Program-made: the position numbers and the translations under genes
Part shown: piece by piece, positions 1-7,685 of the stretch
How the letters are laid out: every line of letters begins with the position of its first letter
Position numbering within the stretch: the first letter of the stretch is position 1
Source: JAVVSR01 sp964604875
GTDB lineage: Bacteria; Bacillota; Clostridia; Christensenellales; CAG-917
DNA length: 64,000 bases
Assembly: GCA_964604875.1 (NCBI GenBank)
Contig: CAZSAC010000002.1
Span: 7,175-71,174 of the forward strand
Direction: 5' to 3'
Notes under the pieces: model-generated
The model's database searches: none
What the model saw: the letters and a program-made list of their open reading frames with translations, nothing else
What the model was told of the DNA's origin: nothing

Positions 1-328
1 GCAAACCGCACATCATAATAACTGTCGGCGGACGGTCGGCTACGGCAACCTTTGTATGCGTGCTGCCCATAAGAGAGATAAGCTCATCATTGACGATTTT
101 TATCACCTGCTGACTGCTGTTCAACCCTTTTAAGATGTCTTCGCCACAGGCTTTTTCGGTGACTACATTGACAAAATCCTTTACCACTGTAAAGTTTACG
201 TCAGCCTCAAGCAACGCCACGCGGATTTCACGCATAGCCTGCCTAACCTCAAGCTCAGTCAAGCGACCTTTGTCTTTAAGTTTAGAAAAAATATGGTTCA
301 ACTTTGTGCTTAAACTGTCAAATGCCAT
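1..328 (-). CDS. ffh: Signal recognition particle GTPase Ffh, N-terminal part (cut by window edge)
   Basis: Only the first 109 codons are inside the window; the gene runs off the left edge. The start ATG is at 328 on the minus strand, behind an AGGAG-like site lying in the end of ylxM. The visible protein begins MAFDSLSTKLNHIFSKLK and carries the conserved SRP54 N-domain pattern (REIRVALLEADVNF, then QQVIKIVNDEL), ending at PPTVIMMCGL, just before the G1 nucleotide-binding loop. Ffh binds signal peptides and the SRP RNA and delivers ribosomes to FtsY at the membrane. ylxM lies 2 bases upstream, the usual Bacillota order. The GTPase core and M domain cannot be seen. Confidence 0.95.
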   Translation of the reverse strand, partial: MAFDSLSTKLNHIFSKLKDKGRLTELEVRQAMREIRVALLEADVNFTVVKDFVNVVTEKACGEDILKGLNSSQQVIKIVNDELISLMGSTHTKVAVADRPPTVIMMCGL

Positions 329-330
329 AA

Positions 331-663
331 TTATTCCTCCAGTTTATCTATAAGCGCTTTAACTTCGTCGGCAATTAAATCCAAATCGGCCGGAATATCG
401 GAGAGCAAATTTTCCAAGCCAGATTTAACTTTTGTCAAAATTTTTCTAAGCCCAAGTTTGTTTTCAAACTCTACAAGCGACTTTTCACCTCGAACAATCG
501 CGTCGCGCACTGCTTGCCTCGATATACCGAATTGCTCGGATATTTCAAAAAGGGAGATGTCACAATCATAATATAGACGCAACATTTCCGCTTGATGCTC
601 AGTCAGCAACGCCCCGTATAGGCTTAGGTATTGGCTTAAGTTAAGTTTCTTCTCAATATCCAT
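331..663 (-). CDS. ylxM: YlxM/p13-like SRP-associated DNA-binding protein
   Basis: Small helix-turn-helix protein (about 110 residues) of the UPF0122/YlxM family, normally encoded just before ffh, as here. The HTH is visible in residues about 20-55 (LTEHQAEMLRLYY, then SLFEISEQFGISRQAVRDAI), resembling a sigma-70 region 4 helix pair. The family is thought to modulate SRP function. The start is uncertain. A TTG at 681 opens the longest frame, but its AAAGG is only 3 bases away. ATG 663 follows a hairpin and T-run directly and has no free ribosome site. I prefer ATG 663. A strong promoter and a 5' hairpin precede the gene. Confidence 0.88.
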   Translation of the reverse strand: MDIEKKLNLSQYLSLYGALLTEHQAEMLRLYYDCDISLFEISEQFGISRQAVRDAIVRGEKSLVEFENKLGLRKILTKVKSGLENLLSDIPADLDLIADEVKALIDKLEE

Positions 664-670
664 AAAAAAG

Positions 671-692
671 TGTAAAGGCAAAAACCTTTACA
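671..692 (-). promoter_or_regulatory. 5' leader hairpin plus T-run abutting ylxM start
   Basis: On the minus strand GTGTAAAGG pairs with CCTTTACAC around a 6-base loop, followed at once by TTTTTT and the ATG of ylxM. The only Shine-Dalgarno-like bases (AAAGG) are in the 5' arm. The hairpin starts a few bases after the predicted transcription start, so it would form at the mRNA 5' end. It could be a terminator/attenuator or a stabilising 5' hairpin. Confidence 0.6.
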
Positions 693-695
693 CCA

Positions 696-724
696 ATATT
701 ATTATATAAAATTTTGTTTGTCAA
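696..724 (-). promoter_or_regulatory. Sigma-70 type promoter for ylxM-ffh
   Basis: Minus-strand -35 TTGACA at 719-724, 17-base spacer, -10 TAATAT at 696-701. It lies directly after the stop codon of the ABC permease gene, so ylxM-ffh has its own transcription start. Confidence 0.75.
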
Positions 725-731
725 ACGAAAA

Positions 732-1463
732 TTAGTTGATTTTCTGTTTTTTGGTAAAAATTATTACACTTATAACCCCGAAAACTGCGGGATATAAAAG
801 CAATGGTATCAAATGAATTGCATCAAAGCCCGTGCCGGATATTACTTCTCTCGCCGCATCGACAGCGTGCGCAAACGGGAAAATATAACCTATGGTTTCA
901 AACGCTCCTCCAACCATTTTTAAACTAAACCAAGCGCCCGACATAAAGGTGCAAAGATTTACCAATAGCGTTCCGATGCCCGAAATCATACCTTGATTGC
1001 AGGTCACGCCCATCAAAAGTCCAATTTCGATAAATACCAAAGAAATAGGCAACACGCACAGTATGGATAAAAAAGCTCCGCCAGTAAAAGGCATACCGAA
1101 ACAAAATGCAATGATATATAGTATTGCGGTTTGAATAAGCGTTATTGGAATAAACGGGATTGCGTACGCCAAAACAAAATCAGACGATTTTAAAGGCAAG
1201 GTTTGTAGCCTAGAAAAAAGCGAACTGGTTTTATCGCCGTTGATTTGCATCGCAGAAAACATCATATTTAAACTAAACCCTAATACCAACACTCCGGGCG
1301 CAATGTTTTCGGGTGCAAACATTTGGTTTACATCGGGCGCGCTTTTGCCGATACCTATAAAAATCAACAACAATATACTGGGAAAAACTATGCCTAAAAG
1401 CAAAGTCAGCGGGTCGCGTATTTGCTCTAAAAAATTACGTTTTATCAATCCGTTTGCTCTCAT
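732..1463 (-). CDS. ABC-2 type transporter permease
   Basis: A 243-residue hydrophobic protein with about six membrane segments and the ABC-2 exporter layout. An N-terminal cytoplasmic helix (LIKRNFLEQIRDPLTLLLG) precedes the first membrane span, and a typical loop motif (FSRLQTLPLKSSDFVLAY) follows the second. A conserved region near PFAHAVDAAREVISG comes before the last span. Its ATG overlaps the stop of the ATPase gene by 4 bases (ATGA), so the two are translationally coupled and should form one exporter. The substrate is unknown; relatives export antibiotics, lipids or peptides. Confidence 0.88.
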   Translation of the reverse strand: MRANGLIKRNFLEQIRDPLTLLLGIVFPSILLLIFIGIGKSAPDVNQMFAPENIAPGVLVLGFSLNMMFSAMQINGDKTSSLFSRLQTLPLKSSDFVLAYAIPFIPITLIQTAILYIIAFCFGMPFTGGAFLSILCVLPISLVFIEIGLLMGVTCNQGMISGIGTLLVNLCTFMSGAWFSLKMVGGAFETIGYIFPFAHAVDAAREVISGTGFDAIHLIPLLLYPAVFGVISVIIFTKKQKIN

Positions 1464-2194
1464 AATACGCCTCCGTGAACTATTCTCATATATATTTCGT
1501 CAATGGATATATTGTTTTCTTCGGGCTTAGTATATTTTTTACGCAGCTCTGACGGCGTATCAAGCTCAATCAGCTTGCCGTCTTTAATTACGCCCATTCG
1601 GTCGGCAAGCGCCTCGGCTTCCTCCAAATAGTGAGTGGTCAAAACGATTGTGCATTTTGATTTAAGCTCCTTAATAATGCGCCACAGTTCATACCTCGCT
1701 TCAATATCCAAGCCTAGCGTCGGTTCGTCCAAAAAAAGCACTTTTGGCTCGGTTATCAACGCCATTGCAATAGATAACCGACGTTGATTTCCCCCCGATA
1801 GTTTCTTCGCCTTAAGTTTTGGCTGTTGTAAAAGATTAAACCTTTCAGCCAATTCCTTAGCCGACGCCTTATCCTTCTTGCATATTTCCGCAATCATCTC
1901 AAGGTTTTCTAAAGCGGTTAAGTTTTTTGCTACGGCGGTTTCTTGCGGAGAAACCGCAATAACTTCTTTGACCGCCATCGCCTTTTTTGTTATATCATGA
2001 CCGCATACTATCGCCGTCCCCGACGACGGCGTCGCCAAGCAAGAAAGCATTTTAATTGTTGTGGTTTTGCCTGCGCCGTTTGGGCCTAATAAAGCAAACA
2101 CCTCTCCGTTGTAAATGTCAAATGTTAAACAATCAACGGCAATTTTATCCTTGTATCGCTTGCATAATTGATTTGTTTGAATAATAGTATCCAT
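1460..2194 (-). CDS. ABC transporter ATP-binding protein (ABC-2 exporter)
   Basis: About 244 residues. Walker A GPNGAGKTTT is at about residue 38, the Q-loop at SPQE, the signature LSGGNQRRLS at about 137, Walker B VLFLDEPT at about 157, and the H-loop at LTTHYLEEAE. The frame is open back to 2278, but the start is placed at ATG 2194 (MDTIIQTNQLCKRY), which has a GGAG site inside the end of the AbrB-like gene and matches family length. It pairs with the downstream permease. The upstream regulator is only 1 base away, so the three genes form one operon. Confidence 0.92.
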   Translation of the reverse strand: MDTIIQTNQLCKRYKDKIAVDCLTFDIYNGEVFALLGPNGAGKTTTIKMLSCLATPSSGTAIVCGHDITKKAMAVKEVIAVSPQETAVAKNLTALENLEMIAEICKKDKASAKELAERFNLLQQPKLKAKKLSGGNQRRLSIAMALITEPKVLFLDEPTLGLDIEARYELWRIIKELKSKCTIVLTTHYLEEAEALADRMGVIKDGKLIELDTPSELRKKYTKPEENNISIDEIYMRIVHGGVL

Positions 2195-2195
2195 A

Positions 2196-2405
2196 TCACT
2201 TTTCTCCGTCAAAAAAATTTTTGAAAATAATATGCGCCTTTTCTGTGGTAAAAATAGCGATACCGCTTTCCTCGTCACCTGTTACGAGAAGGGAATCACC
2301 TTCTTTTATGTTGAAAATATCCCTTGCCTCTTTGGGAATAACAATCTGTCCCTTTGCGCCGACCTTTGCCATACCGAAGATATGTTTTTTGTCTAAAGAT
2401 TTCAT
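2196..2405 (-). CDS. AbrB/SpoVT/MazE-fold transcriptional regulator
   Basis: A 69-residue protein with one SpoVT-AbrB swapped-hairpin domain. The diagnostic stretch is AKVGAKGQIVIPKEARDIF, then IKEGDSLLV. Such proteins are dimeric DNA-binding regulators. The start ATG 2405 has a good AAGGAG site. It is the first gene of the operon with the ABC exporter and lies behind a strong promoter with two direct repeats. I infer that it represses its own operon in response to something linked to the exporter. A MazE-type antitoxin role is unlikely because no toxin gene follows. Confidence 0.85.
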   Translation of the reverse strand: MKSLDKKHIFGMAKVGAKGQIVIPKEARDIFNIKEGDSLLVTGDEESGIAIFTTEKAHIIFKNFFDGEK

Positions 2406-2426
2406 CTACTCTCCTTATTTGGTTGA

Positions 2427-2476
2427 ATTAGTATAACTTGTATGATTAGTATAACTTGTATTGCTAATTTTGTCAA
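2427..2476 (-). promoter_or_regulatory. Promoter of abrB-ABC operon with tandem 17-bp operator-like repeats
   Basis: Minus-strand -35 TTGACA (2471-2476), 17-base spacer and -10 TATACT (2448-2453). The 17-mer attagtataacttgtat (plus-strand reading) occurs at 2427-2443 and again at 2445-2461, giving an 18-bp period. One copy covers the -10 box and the other covers the start site, as expected for repressor sites. Confidence 0.75.
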
Positions 2477-2523
2477 GTTTTTAACAAAAAATGTAAAATA
2501 GACGTTTTTTCTATACACAATTC

Positions 2524-2552
2524 TTTCCATTTATTATAGAATATGCTATTAT
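2524..2552 (+). promoter_or_regulatory. Probable promoter for serC-serA
   Basis: Weak -35 TTTCCA (2524-2529), 17-base spacer, good -10 TATTAT (2547-2552), about 28 bases before the serC start. Confidence 0.5.
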
Positions 2553-2579
2553 ATCTCTATTAAATTTAAGAGGTACGAT

Positions 2580-3650
2580 ATGAAAGTTTATAATTTTTCA
2601 GCAGGTCCGAGCGTTCTTCCCGAAGAAGTTTTATTAACCGCTCAAAAAGAGCTAATCAATTATAACAATAGCGGTATTTCCATTATGGAAGCAAGTCACC
2701 GTGGCAAAATATATGAACCCGCGCACAACGAAGCTATCGAAAATCTGCGCGAGCTTTTAAATATCTCCGACGATTATGAAGTTCTTTTCGTTCAAGGAGG
2801 CGCATCGATGCAATTTGAAGCCGTGCCTCTCAATCTTTTGAAAAAAGGCAAAGCCGATTATTTGGTTACGGGCAACTTTGCAAAAAAAGCTTACTCCGAA
2901 GCAAAAAAATACGGCGATATTGTTGCCGCCGCCAGCAGCGAGGATAAAAACTTCACATATATCCCAAAATTTGATTCCAATACTTTCCGCTCTGACATTG
3001 ATTATGTTCATTGCACTTCCAACAATACTATTTATGGAACCCGTATGACAAAATTTCCTGAAGTTGAAACCTTGGTTTGCGATATGTCTTCAAACATCTT
3101 AAGCGAGAAAATCGACGTCAACAAATTTGGATTGATTTATGCCGGCGCGCAAAAAAATATATCCTGCGCAGGCGTTACCATTGTTATTGTACGCAAATCC
3201 TTGCTTGGCAACGAAATGCCAATCTGCCCTACTATGTTGAAATATAGTATTCAAGCAAAAAATAACAGTTTATACAACACTCCTCCGTGCTTTGCAATTT
3301 ATATTGCGGGGTTAACCTTTAAGTGGTTGAAAAAAATCGGCGGTGTTGAGGCAATCCAAAAAATTAACGAAGAAAAGGCTGCTTTGTTGTACGACTTTAT
3401 TGACAACAGCGCTTTCTATACTAACCCCGTAAATCCTTCAGACCGTTCTATAATGAACGTGCCGTTCATTGCCCCGTCAGAGGAACTTAACGCAGAATTT
3501 GTCAAAGGCGCAGAGGCTGCGGGACTTATTTCCTTAAAGGGACACCGTCTGGTGGGCGGCATGCGCGCGTCTATATACAACGCTATGCCGATTGAAGGTA
3601 TCAAAGCCCTAATCGAATATATGAAAAAATTTGAACTTGCAAATAAATAA
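2580..3650 (+). CDS. serC: Phosphoserine aminotransferase
   Basis: A 356-residue class V PLP aminotransferase, full length. It converts 3-phosphohydroxypyruvate and glutamate to phosphoserine and 2-oxoglutarate, step two of serine synthesis. Recognisable features are the N-terminus (MKVYNFSAGPSVLPEEVL), EASHRGKIY, the loop FVQGGASMQFEAVPLNL that binds the cofactor phosphate, and the PLP lysine in GAQKNISCAG near residue 195. The C-terminus GHRLVGGMRASIYNAMP is typical of SerC. The ATG follows AAGAGGT at good spacing. serA follows after 15 bases, so the two make an operon; no serB was seen in the window. Confidence 0.97.
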   Translation: MKVYNFSAGPSVLPEEVLLTAQKELINYNNSGISIMEASHRGKIYEPAHNEAIENLRELLNISDDYEVLFVQGGASMQFEAVPLNLLKKGKADYLVTGNFAKKAYSEAKKYGDIVAAASSEDKNFTYIPKFDSNTFRSDIDYVHCTSNNTIYGTRMTKFPEVETLVCDMSSNILSEKIDVNKFGLIYAGAQKNISCAGVTIVIVRKSLLGNEMPICPTMLKYSIQAKNNSLYNTPPCFAIYIAGLTFKWLKKIGGVEAIQKINEEKAALLYDFIDNSAFYTNPVNPSDRSIMNVPFIAPSEELNAEFVKGAEAAGLISLKGHRLVGGMRASIYNAMPIEGIKALIEYMKKFELANK

Positions 3651-3665
3651 TACAGCGAGGTAAGT

Positions 3666-4808
3666 ATGACAAAAGTTTTGAAGTTAAACTCAATAAGCAA
3701 CCTTATCTATGACGCTCTCGACAGTAAGTATGAAGTATCCGACGCTTGCGAAAATCCCGACATTATTGTGGTTAGAAGCGCCGCTATGGCTGATTACGTT
3801 GTTCCGCAAAGCCTTCTGGCTGTCGGGCGCGCGGGCGCAGGCGTAAACAATATTCCTCACGCCGACTACGCAAAAAAAGGTATTGTGGTTTTCAATACCC
3901 CGGGCGCAAACGCCAACGCCGTAAAAGAACTTGTTATTGCGGGTTTACTTCTCTCTTGCAGAAAGATTTACTCCGGCATTAATTGGGCGCAAGGCTTATC
4001 CGGTCAGGAAGACGTTGCAAAGCTGGTTGAAAAAGGCAAGTCTCAGTTTGTCGGAAACGAAATTCTCGGCAAAACCCTGGGCATCATCGGCTTAGGCGCA
4101 ATCGGAAGGCTTGTTGCCGACAGCGCAATCGCCCTCGGAATGGACGTATTGGGTTATGACCCCTACCTTTCGGCTGACGTTCGCCTCAACGATAAAATCA
4201 CCATAACAGACAATCTTGACGCAGTATACGCCGTGTCGGATTTTATAACCATACATGTGCCGTTTATGCCCTCAACCAACGGGTTTATCAATGCCGACGC
4301 TATCTCCAAAATGAAAGACGGCGTAAAAATTATCAACGCCGCGCGTGGCGAGCTGGTAAATAACGACGATATAATATCCGCCGTTCAAAGCGGAAAAGTC
4401 GGAAGATACGTTACAGATTTTCCCACCGAAAAGCTATTGGGCATTGAAAATATTATCACAATTCCGCACTTAGGCGCATCAACCTTAGAAGCCGAGGATA
4501 ACTGCGCGGTTATGGTATCAAAGCAACTTGCCGATTTTGTTGAAAACGGAAATATTATTAACAGCGTGAACTATCCTATCCTAAAGCTTCCCAAAACGGG
4601 TAATGCCCGTCTAACAGTCTTATGCAAAGCCGACACCTCCATATTGGAGCAAATTAAAGCATCGTTTTCAGCAAAGCTTATCAACGTCTCCAGCGCTGCC
4701 CGTGGCGAAGTGATGTATATTATTGCAGATTTATCCTCCGCCCCCTGTGAGGAATGCCTTGCTAAGGTTGCCGACCTTGACGGCGTGTATAGAGTCAGAA
4801 CTTGCTAA
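3666..4808 (+). CDS. serA: D-3-phosphoglycerate dehydrogenase
   Basis: A 380-residue D-2-hydroxyacid dehydrogenase that oxidises 3-phosphoglycerate with NAD, the first step of serine synthesis. The NAD-binding Rossmann motif is GLGAIGRLVADSAIALGMDV. The catalytic arginine is in NAARGELV and the catalytic histidine in IPHLGASTLEAEDN. The final 65 residues, after the SVNYPILKL linker, look like a small ACT-like regulatory domain. The long intervening domain of larger SerA proteins is absent, so this is the short form. It lies in an operon with serC and is followed by a terminator. Confidence 0.96.
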   Translation: MTKVLKLNSISNLIYDALDSKYEVSDACENPDIIVVRSAAMADYVVPQSLLAVGRAGAGVNNIPHADYAKKGIVVFNTPGANANAVKELVIAGLLLSCRKIYSGINWAQGLSGQEDVAKLVEKGKSQFVGNEILGKTLGIIGLGAIGRLVADSAIALGMDVLGYDPYLSADVRLNDKITITDNLDAVYAVSDFITIHVPFMPSTNGFINADAISKMKDGVKIINAARGELVNNDDIISAVQSGKVGRYVTDFPTEKLLGIENIITIPHLGASTLEAEDNCAVMVSKQLADFVENGNIINSVNYPILKLPKTGNARLTVLCKADTSILEQIKASFSAKLINVSSAARGEVMYIIADLSSAPCEECLAKVADLDGVYRVRTC

Positions 4809-4816
4809 ATCAAAAA

Positions 4817-4845
4817 AACCTCCGCATAATACGGAGGTTAATTTT
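4817..4845 (+). terminator. Intrinsic terminator after serA
   Basis: AACCTCCG pairs with CGGAGGTT around a 7-base loop, then AATTTTTT. Confidence 0.85.
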
Positions 4846-4854
4846 TTAAGAAAA

Positions 4855-4878
4855 AACCGTTGGTTTATCCCAACGGTT
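4855..4878 (-). terminator. Intrinsic terminator for the membrane-protein genes
   Basis: AACCGTTGG/CCAACGGTT 9-bp stem with a 6-base loop. On the minus strand it is followed by a T-run, and it lies just after the stop of the 320-residue membrane protein. It could also serve the plus strand. Confidence 0.75.
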
Positions 4879-4888
4879 TAATTTTTGT

Positions 4889-5851
4889 TTAATTATCGTG
4901 GTTTAAGTTTTCGTCCTGCAAATCGATTCTGTCAATAATCGGCGCAGTATTTACAATGGTATTTGCGTCAATATAATACCGTTGTTTTTTGCTGCCGTAA
5001 TAACATACCAATTCTAAAATTCTTACAAAAGTTAATCCCATCGCCACCAAAACTATTGTGGCGACGCCAAAAGTAGGCAGAGTCAATGCGGTGGACAAAC
5101 AATACACAACAAACAGCGTTACACATAGCGCGCCAAAGAATGTTTTATAATAACTTTGTGTAATTGCCCAGCTTTTCTTCAACGCCTTGAAGAAGCTTTT
5201 TTCGCCCTCAATTATCATAACAGGCAAGACGCCTGCAAACAGCGTAATTCTTGCAGAAAACAAGCCTATCGCGATTAACAACCCGAAAATTAAGGAAAAT
5301 ACCGATAACGCGCCAATTGTAATGGATAAAAAATTGACAACTAAAAATATGATAATTAAGTCGATAGGAACTGTTATAGCCGTGTAACACAGGCTATATT
5401 TAAGCGAATTTTTGATTTCTTTCACCATACAGCTTATAAATCCATAATTCATATTACTGCTCATAAAGCTGTTTTGAATATCAGTAATAATCGGGTACGA
5501 AGTTGAAATAGCAAAACGAATTAAAAACGTCATCACAATAATAAGCGTCCAAAATGCAAAAGGTACTTTTGAAGAATTTATAAGCAAAACAAAGCTCTCA
5601 TAGCACCCTTTCATTGCTTCAATAAACGCCTTAATAGTGATTTCGCCTTCCAATAGTGACTTTGTAGCCGCATTTGCCATTGCAAAAATTTCTTCTCCTT
5701 CGATGCTGGAAAAAAGATTTTTTACCATCGGGACAAATATGCCGATACCTATAGAAATCATTATCGTCATGCTAATAAAAACATAGACAATCAAGCGATA
5801 TGTTATGTTAAACTTTGACATTAAAATGCTGAGCGAATTTTTTAATTCCAT
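4889..5851 (-). CDS. Multi-pass membrane protein, function unknown
   Basis: A 320-residue protein with about six predicted membrane segments and a large extracytoplasmic or loop region after the first. The stretch EGEKSFFKALKKSWAITQSYYKTFFG, followed by two hydrophobic helices, resembles the repeat found in the DUF975 and GPDPase-membrane-domain families. I do not recognise a specific family. The polar C-terminus (RIDLQDENLNHDN) is likely cytoplasmic. It lies 7 bases downstream of another membrane protein of similar size and layout, so the pair probably arose by duplication and may act together. Confidence 0.8.
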   Translation of the reverse strand: MELKNSLSILMSKFNITYRLIVYVFISMTIMISIGIGIFVPMVKNLFSSIEGEEIFAMANAATKSLLEGEITIKAFIEAMKGCYESFVLLINSSKVPFAFWTLIIVMTFLIRFAISTSYPIITDIQNSFMSSNMNYGFISCMVKEIKNSLKYSLCYTAITVPIDLIIIFLVVNFLSITIGALSVFSLIFGLLIAIGLFSARITLFAGVLPVMIIEGEKSFFKALKKSWAITQSYYKTFFGALCVTLFVVYCLSTALTLPTFGVATIVLVAMGLTFVRILELVCYYGSKKQRYYIDANTIVNTAPIIDRIDLQDENLNHDN

Positions 5852-5858
5852 TTTGACC

Positions 5859-6704
5859 TCAATACGACTTTATTTTCCAAATGTCAACTTTTTTCAAGTC
5901 TTCCCTTTCAAGCCCGTTGACATCAAAATAAAGCGTGTACATTAAAATAATATAGTAAACTATCGAAATTGCTATGGTAACTGAATCGAAAAACGGCGCA
6001 AAACCAGCCCCGATAAACGCCACTATTACCATAATTATAAAAGCCGGAACCGTTGGGATAAGCAACGCTAAAACCACTTCAAAGAAATGGTCTTTAGTTT
6101 GGCGTACCGCCAGCTCAAAGGCTTTTGATGACGTAAGCCCCGTATGAAGCATCGTTGGCACCCAAAGTATAATTAGCGCCAAAACACATATCTCCAAAAT
6201 TGCCATAACCAAATACCAAATGATACTTAAAGCAAATGCCGCAGTATGCTCAAACAATTTTGCCAACAGCAAGAAAACCGCCGCTTGTAAAAATTTATCC
6301 AGCACAAAAATAACAAACAGTATCGATGCAAAAATCAAAGCCGTTCTAAAATTAAAATTCAATCGAGAAGTTAAGCGGCTTAATCCCAAATTAAACTCAC
6401 CTATCCTCATATGTCTTTCCACCGCGCCCATAATAACGCTCAACAGCGCAGGGATAAAAATAAAACCAAATAAACTTATCCAGCTTGCGCGAGTTAACCC
6501 AAACACACTTAAAAATACGGTTGCAAAAGATGAAAAGTCCTGACTACCATAAGTGCGTAAAAAATGCAAAGAGGAGTACGGCGATATTGAAAAAGATATC
6601 ATTATCGATGGAATAATCGCCAAAAGAAGCAATGATAAAAACCGTGAATTTGTATAATTCAAAGTTAATTTGACTATTTTAAGTTTATTCGTCTTAAAAG
6701 ACAT
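5859..6704 (-). CDS. Multi-pass membrane protein, partner of the downstream gene
   Basis: A 281-residue protein with about six membrane segments. A conserved-looking cytoplasmic stretch before the last pair of spans, GLTSSKAFELAVRQTKDHFFEVVLALL, corresponds in position to EKSFFKALKKSWAITQ in the next gene, which suggests related folds. The C-terminus (LEREDLKKVDIWKIKSY) is basic and soluble. The start ATG 6704 has a GAGG site. No function can be given from the sequence. Confidence 0.8.
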   Translation of the reverse strand: MSFKTNKLKIVKLTLNYTNSRFLSLLLLAIIPSIMISFSISPYSSLHFLRTYGSQDFSSFATVFLSVFGLTRASWISLFGFIFIPALLSVIMGAVERHMRIGEFNLGLSRLTSRLNFNFRTALIFASILFVIFVLDKFLQAAVFLLLAKLFEHTAAFALSIIWYLVMAILEICVLALIILWVPTMLHTGLTSSKAFELAVRQTKDHFFEVVLALLIPTVPAFIIMVIVAFIGAGFAPFFDSVTIAISIVYYIILMYTLYFDVNGLEREDLKKVDIWKIKSY

Positions 6705-6726
6705 TCTTACCTCGATACTAATTTAG

Positions 6727-6755
6727 TTGCATTAAATTCTTAACTATTATACTAT
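6727..6755 (+). promoter_or_regulatory. Overlapping divergent promoter for the radical SAM gene
   Basis: Plus-strand -35 TTGCAT (6727-6732), 17-base spacer, -10 TACTAT (6750-6755). It overlaps the minus-strand promoter, so the two directions may compete for polymerase. Confidence 0.5.
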
Positions 6756-6774
6756 AGAAAGAAAACAAAAGCAA
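6746..6774 (-). promoter_or_regulatory. Promoter for the membrane-protein pair
   Basis: Minus-strand -35 TTGCTT (6769-6774), 17-base spacer, -10 TATAAT (6746-6751). Confidence 0.65.
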
Positions 6775-6803
6775 CTTTTTGAAAAATCAATTAGAGAAAA
6801 ACT

Positions 6804-7652
6804 ATGTTATGTAATTTATGTCCAAATAACTGCAATATTAACCGTTCAACAGCCTTGGGAAAATGTCAAATCGACGACAAAATTTATGTTGCAAAATACG
6901 GACTTCATTTTTGGGAAGAGCCGGTTATAAGCGGAGAAAAAGGCTCGGGGACAATTTTTTTTGAAGGCTGTACTATGCGTTGCGTTTTTTGTCAAAATCA
7001 CAAGATAAGCAGATTGCCAAAAAGTCAGCCAATCACGCCTCAACAGTTGTCGGATATTTTTAGGCAACTGGAAAGTCAAGCGCATAATATCAATCTCGTT
7101 AGCCCTACCCCGTATGTATATGATATAAAAAAAGCGTTGGATATTTATAAGCCGAAAACTCCGATAATTTATAATTCCAGCGGATATGAAAACCTTGAAA
7201 CAATAAAGCAGCTAAACGGCTATATTGACGTATATTTGCCCGACCTCAAATACGCCGATGACGACGTTGCTTTGACTTTATCCAAAAGAAAACCATATTT
7301 AAACTATGCTTTAAATGCAATTGAGGAAATGTGTTGTCAAGTCGGACAACCTAAAATTGTTGACGGATTAATAAAAAAAGGCGTCATAGTGAGACACCTT
7401 GTTATTCCATCATATATACAAAATTCTTTAGACGTTTTAAAGCTTTTTTCAAAAAATTTTAAAGACAAGGCTATGCTCTCTTTGATGAGCCAATACACCC
7501 CGCAAAACGTGGAAAAAATTCCGCAAATAAATCGACCGCTGACTGCGCTAGAGTACAAAAGAGTTTTGTTAGAGTTAGAAAAACTTGATATAACCCAAGG
7601 CTTTATTCAAGAGCATTCCAGCGCCTCAACGTGTTATATCCCCGATTTTTAA
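6804..7652 (+). CDS. Radical SAM protein, PflX/PflA-like (COG1313 type)
   Basis: A 282-residue radical SAM protein. The SAM-binding cluster motif is CTMRCVFC (CxxxCxxC, residues about 56-63). An N-terminal cysteine group (CNLCPNNCNINR, then GKCQ) may bind a further metal or cluster. The family is annotated as PflX or PFL-activating-enzyme-like, but no glycyl radical enzyme partner is next to it, so the target is unknown. The start ATG has only a weak GAGA site. It is monocistronic, between a divergent promoter and a bidirectional terminator. Confidence 0.88.
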   Translation: MLCNLCPNNCNINRSTALGKCQIDDKIYVAKYGLHFWEEPVISGEKGSGTIFFEGCTMRCVFCQNHKISRLPKSQPITPQQLSDIFRQLESQAHNINLVSPTPYVYDIKKALDIYKPKTPIIYNSSGYENLETIKQLNGYIDVYLPDLKYADDDVALTLSKRKPYLNYALNAIEEMCCQVGQPKIVDGLIKKGVIVRHLVIPSYIQNSLDVLKLFSKNFKDKAMLSLMSQYTPQNVEKIPQINRPLTALEYKRVLLELEKLDITQGFIQEHSSASTCYIPDF

Positions 7653-7659
7653 AACAAAA

Positions 7660-7680
7660 AACCCGCAAAATATGCGGGTT
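7660..7680. terminator. Bidirectional terminator between radical SAM gene and valS
   Basis: AACCCGCA/TGCGGGTT 8-bp stem with a 5-base loop, with A-rich and T-rich flanks. It serves both convergent genes. Confidence 0.8.
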
Positions 7681-7685
7681 ATTTA

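Noticed and set aside
135..353. Plus-strand frame opposite ffh
   Set aside because: Antisense shadow of the ffh and ylxM coding frames, without a ribosome site.
2196..2405. MazE-type antitoxin of a toxin-antitoxin pair
   Set aside because: The fold fits, but the adjoining genes are an ABC ATPase and permease rather than a toxin, and the coupling is to the ATPase start.
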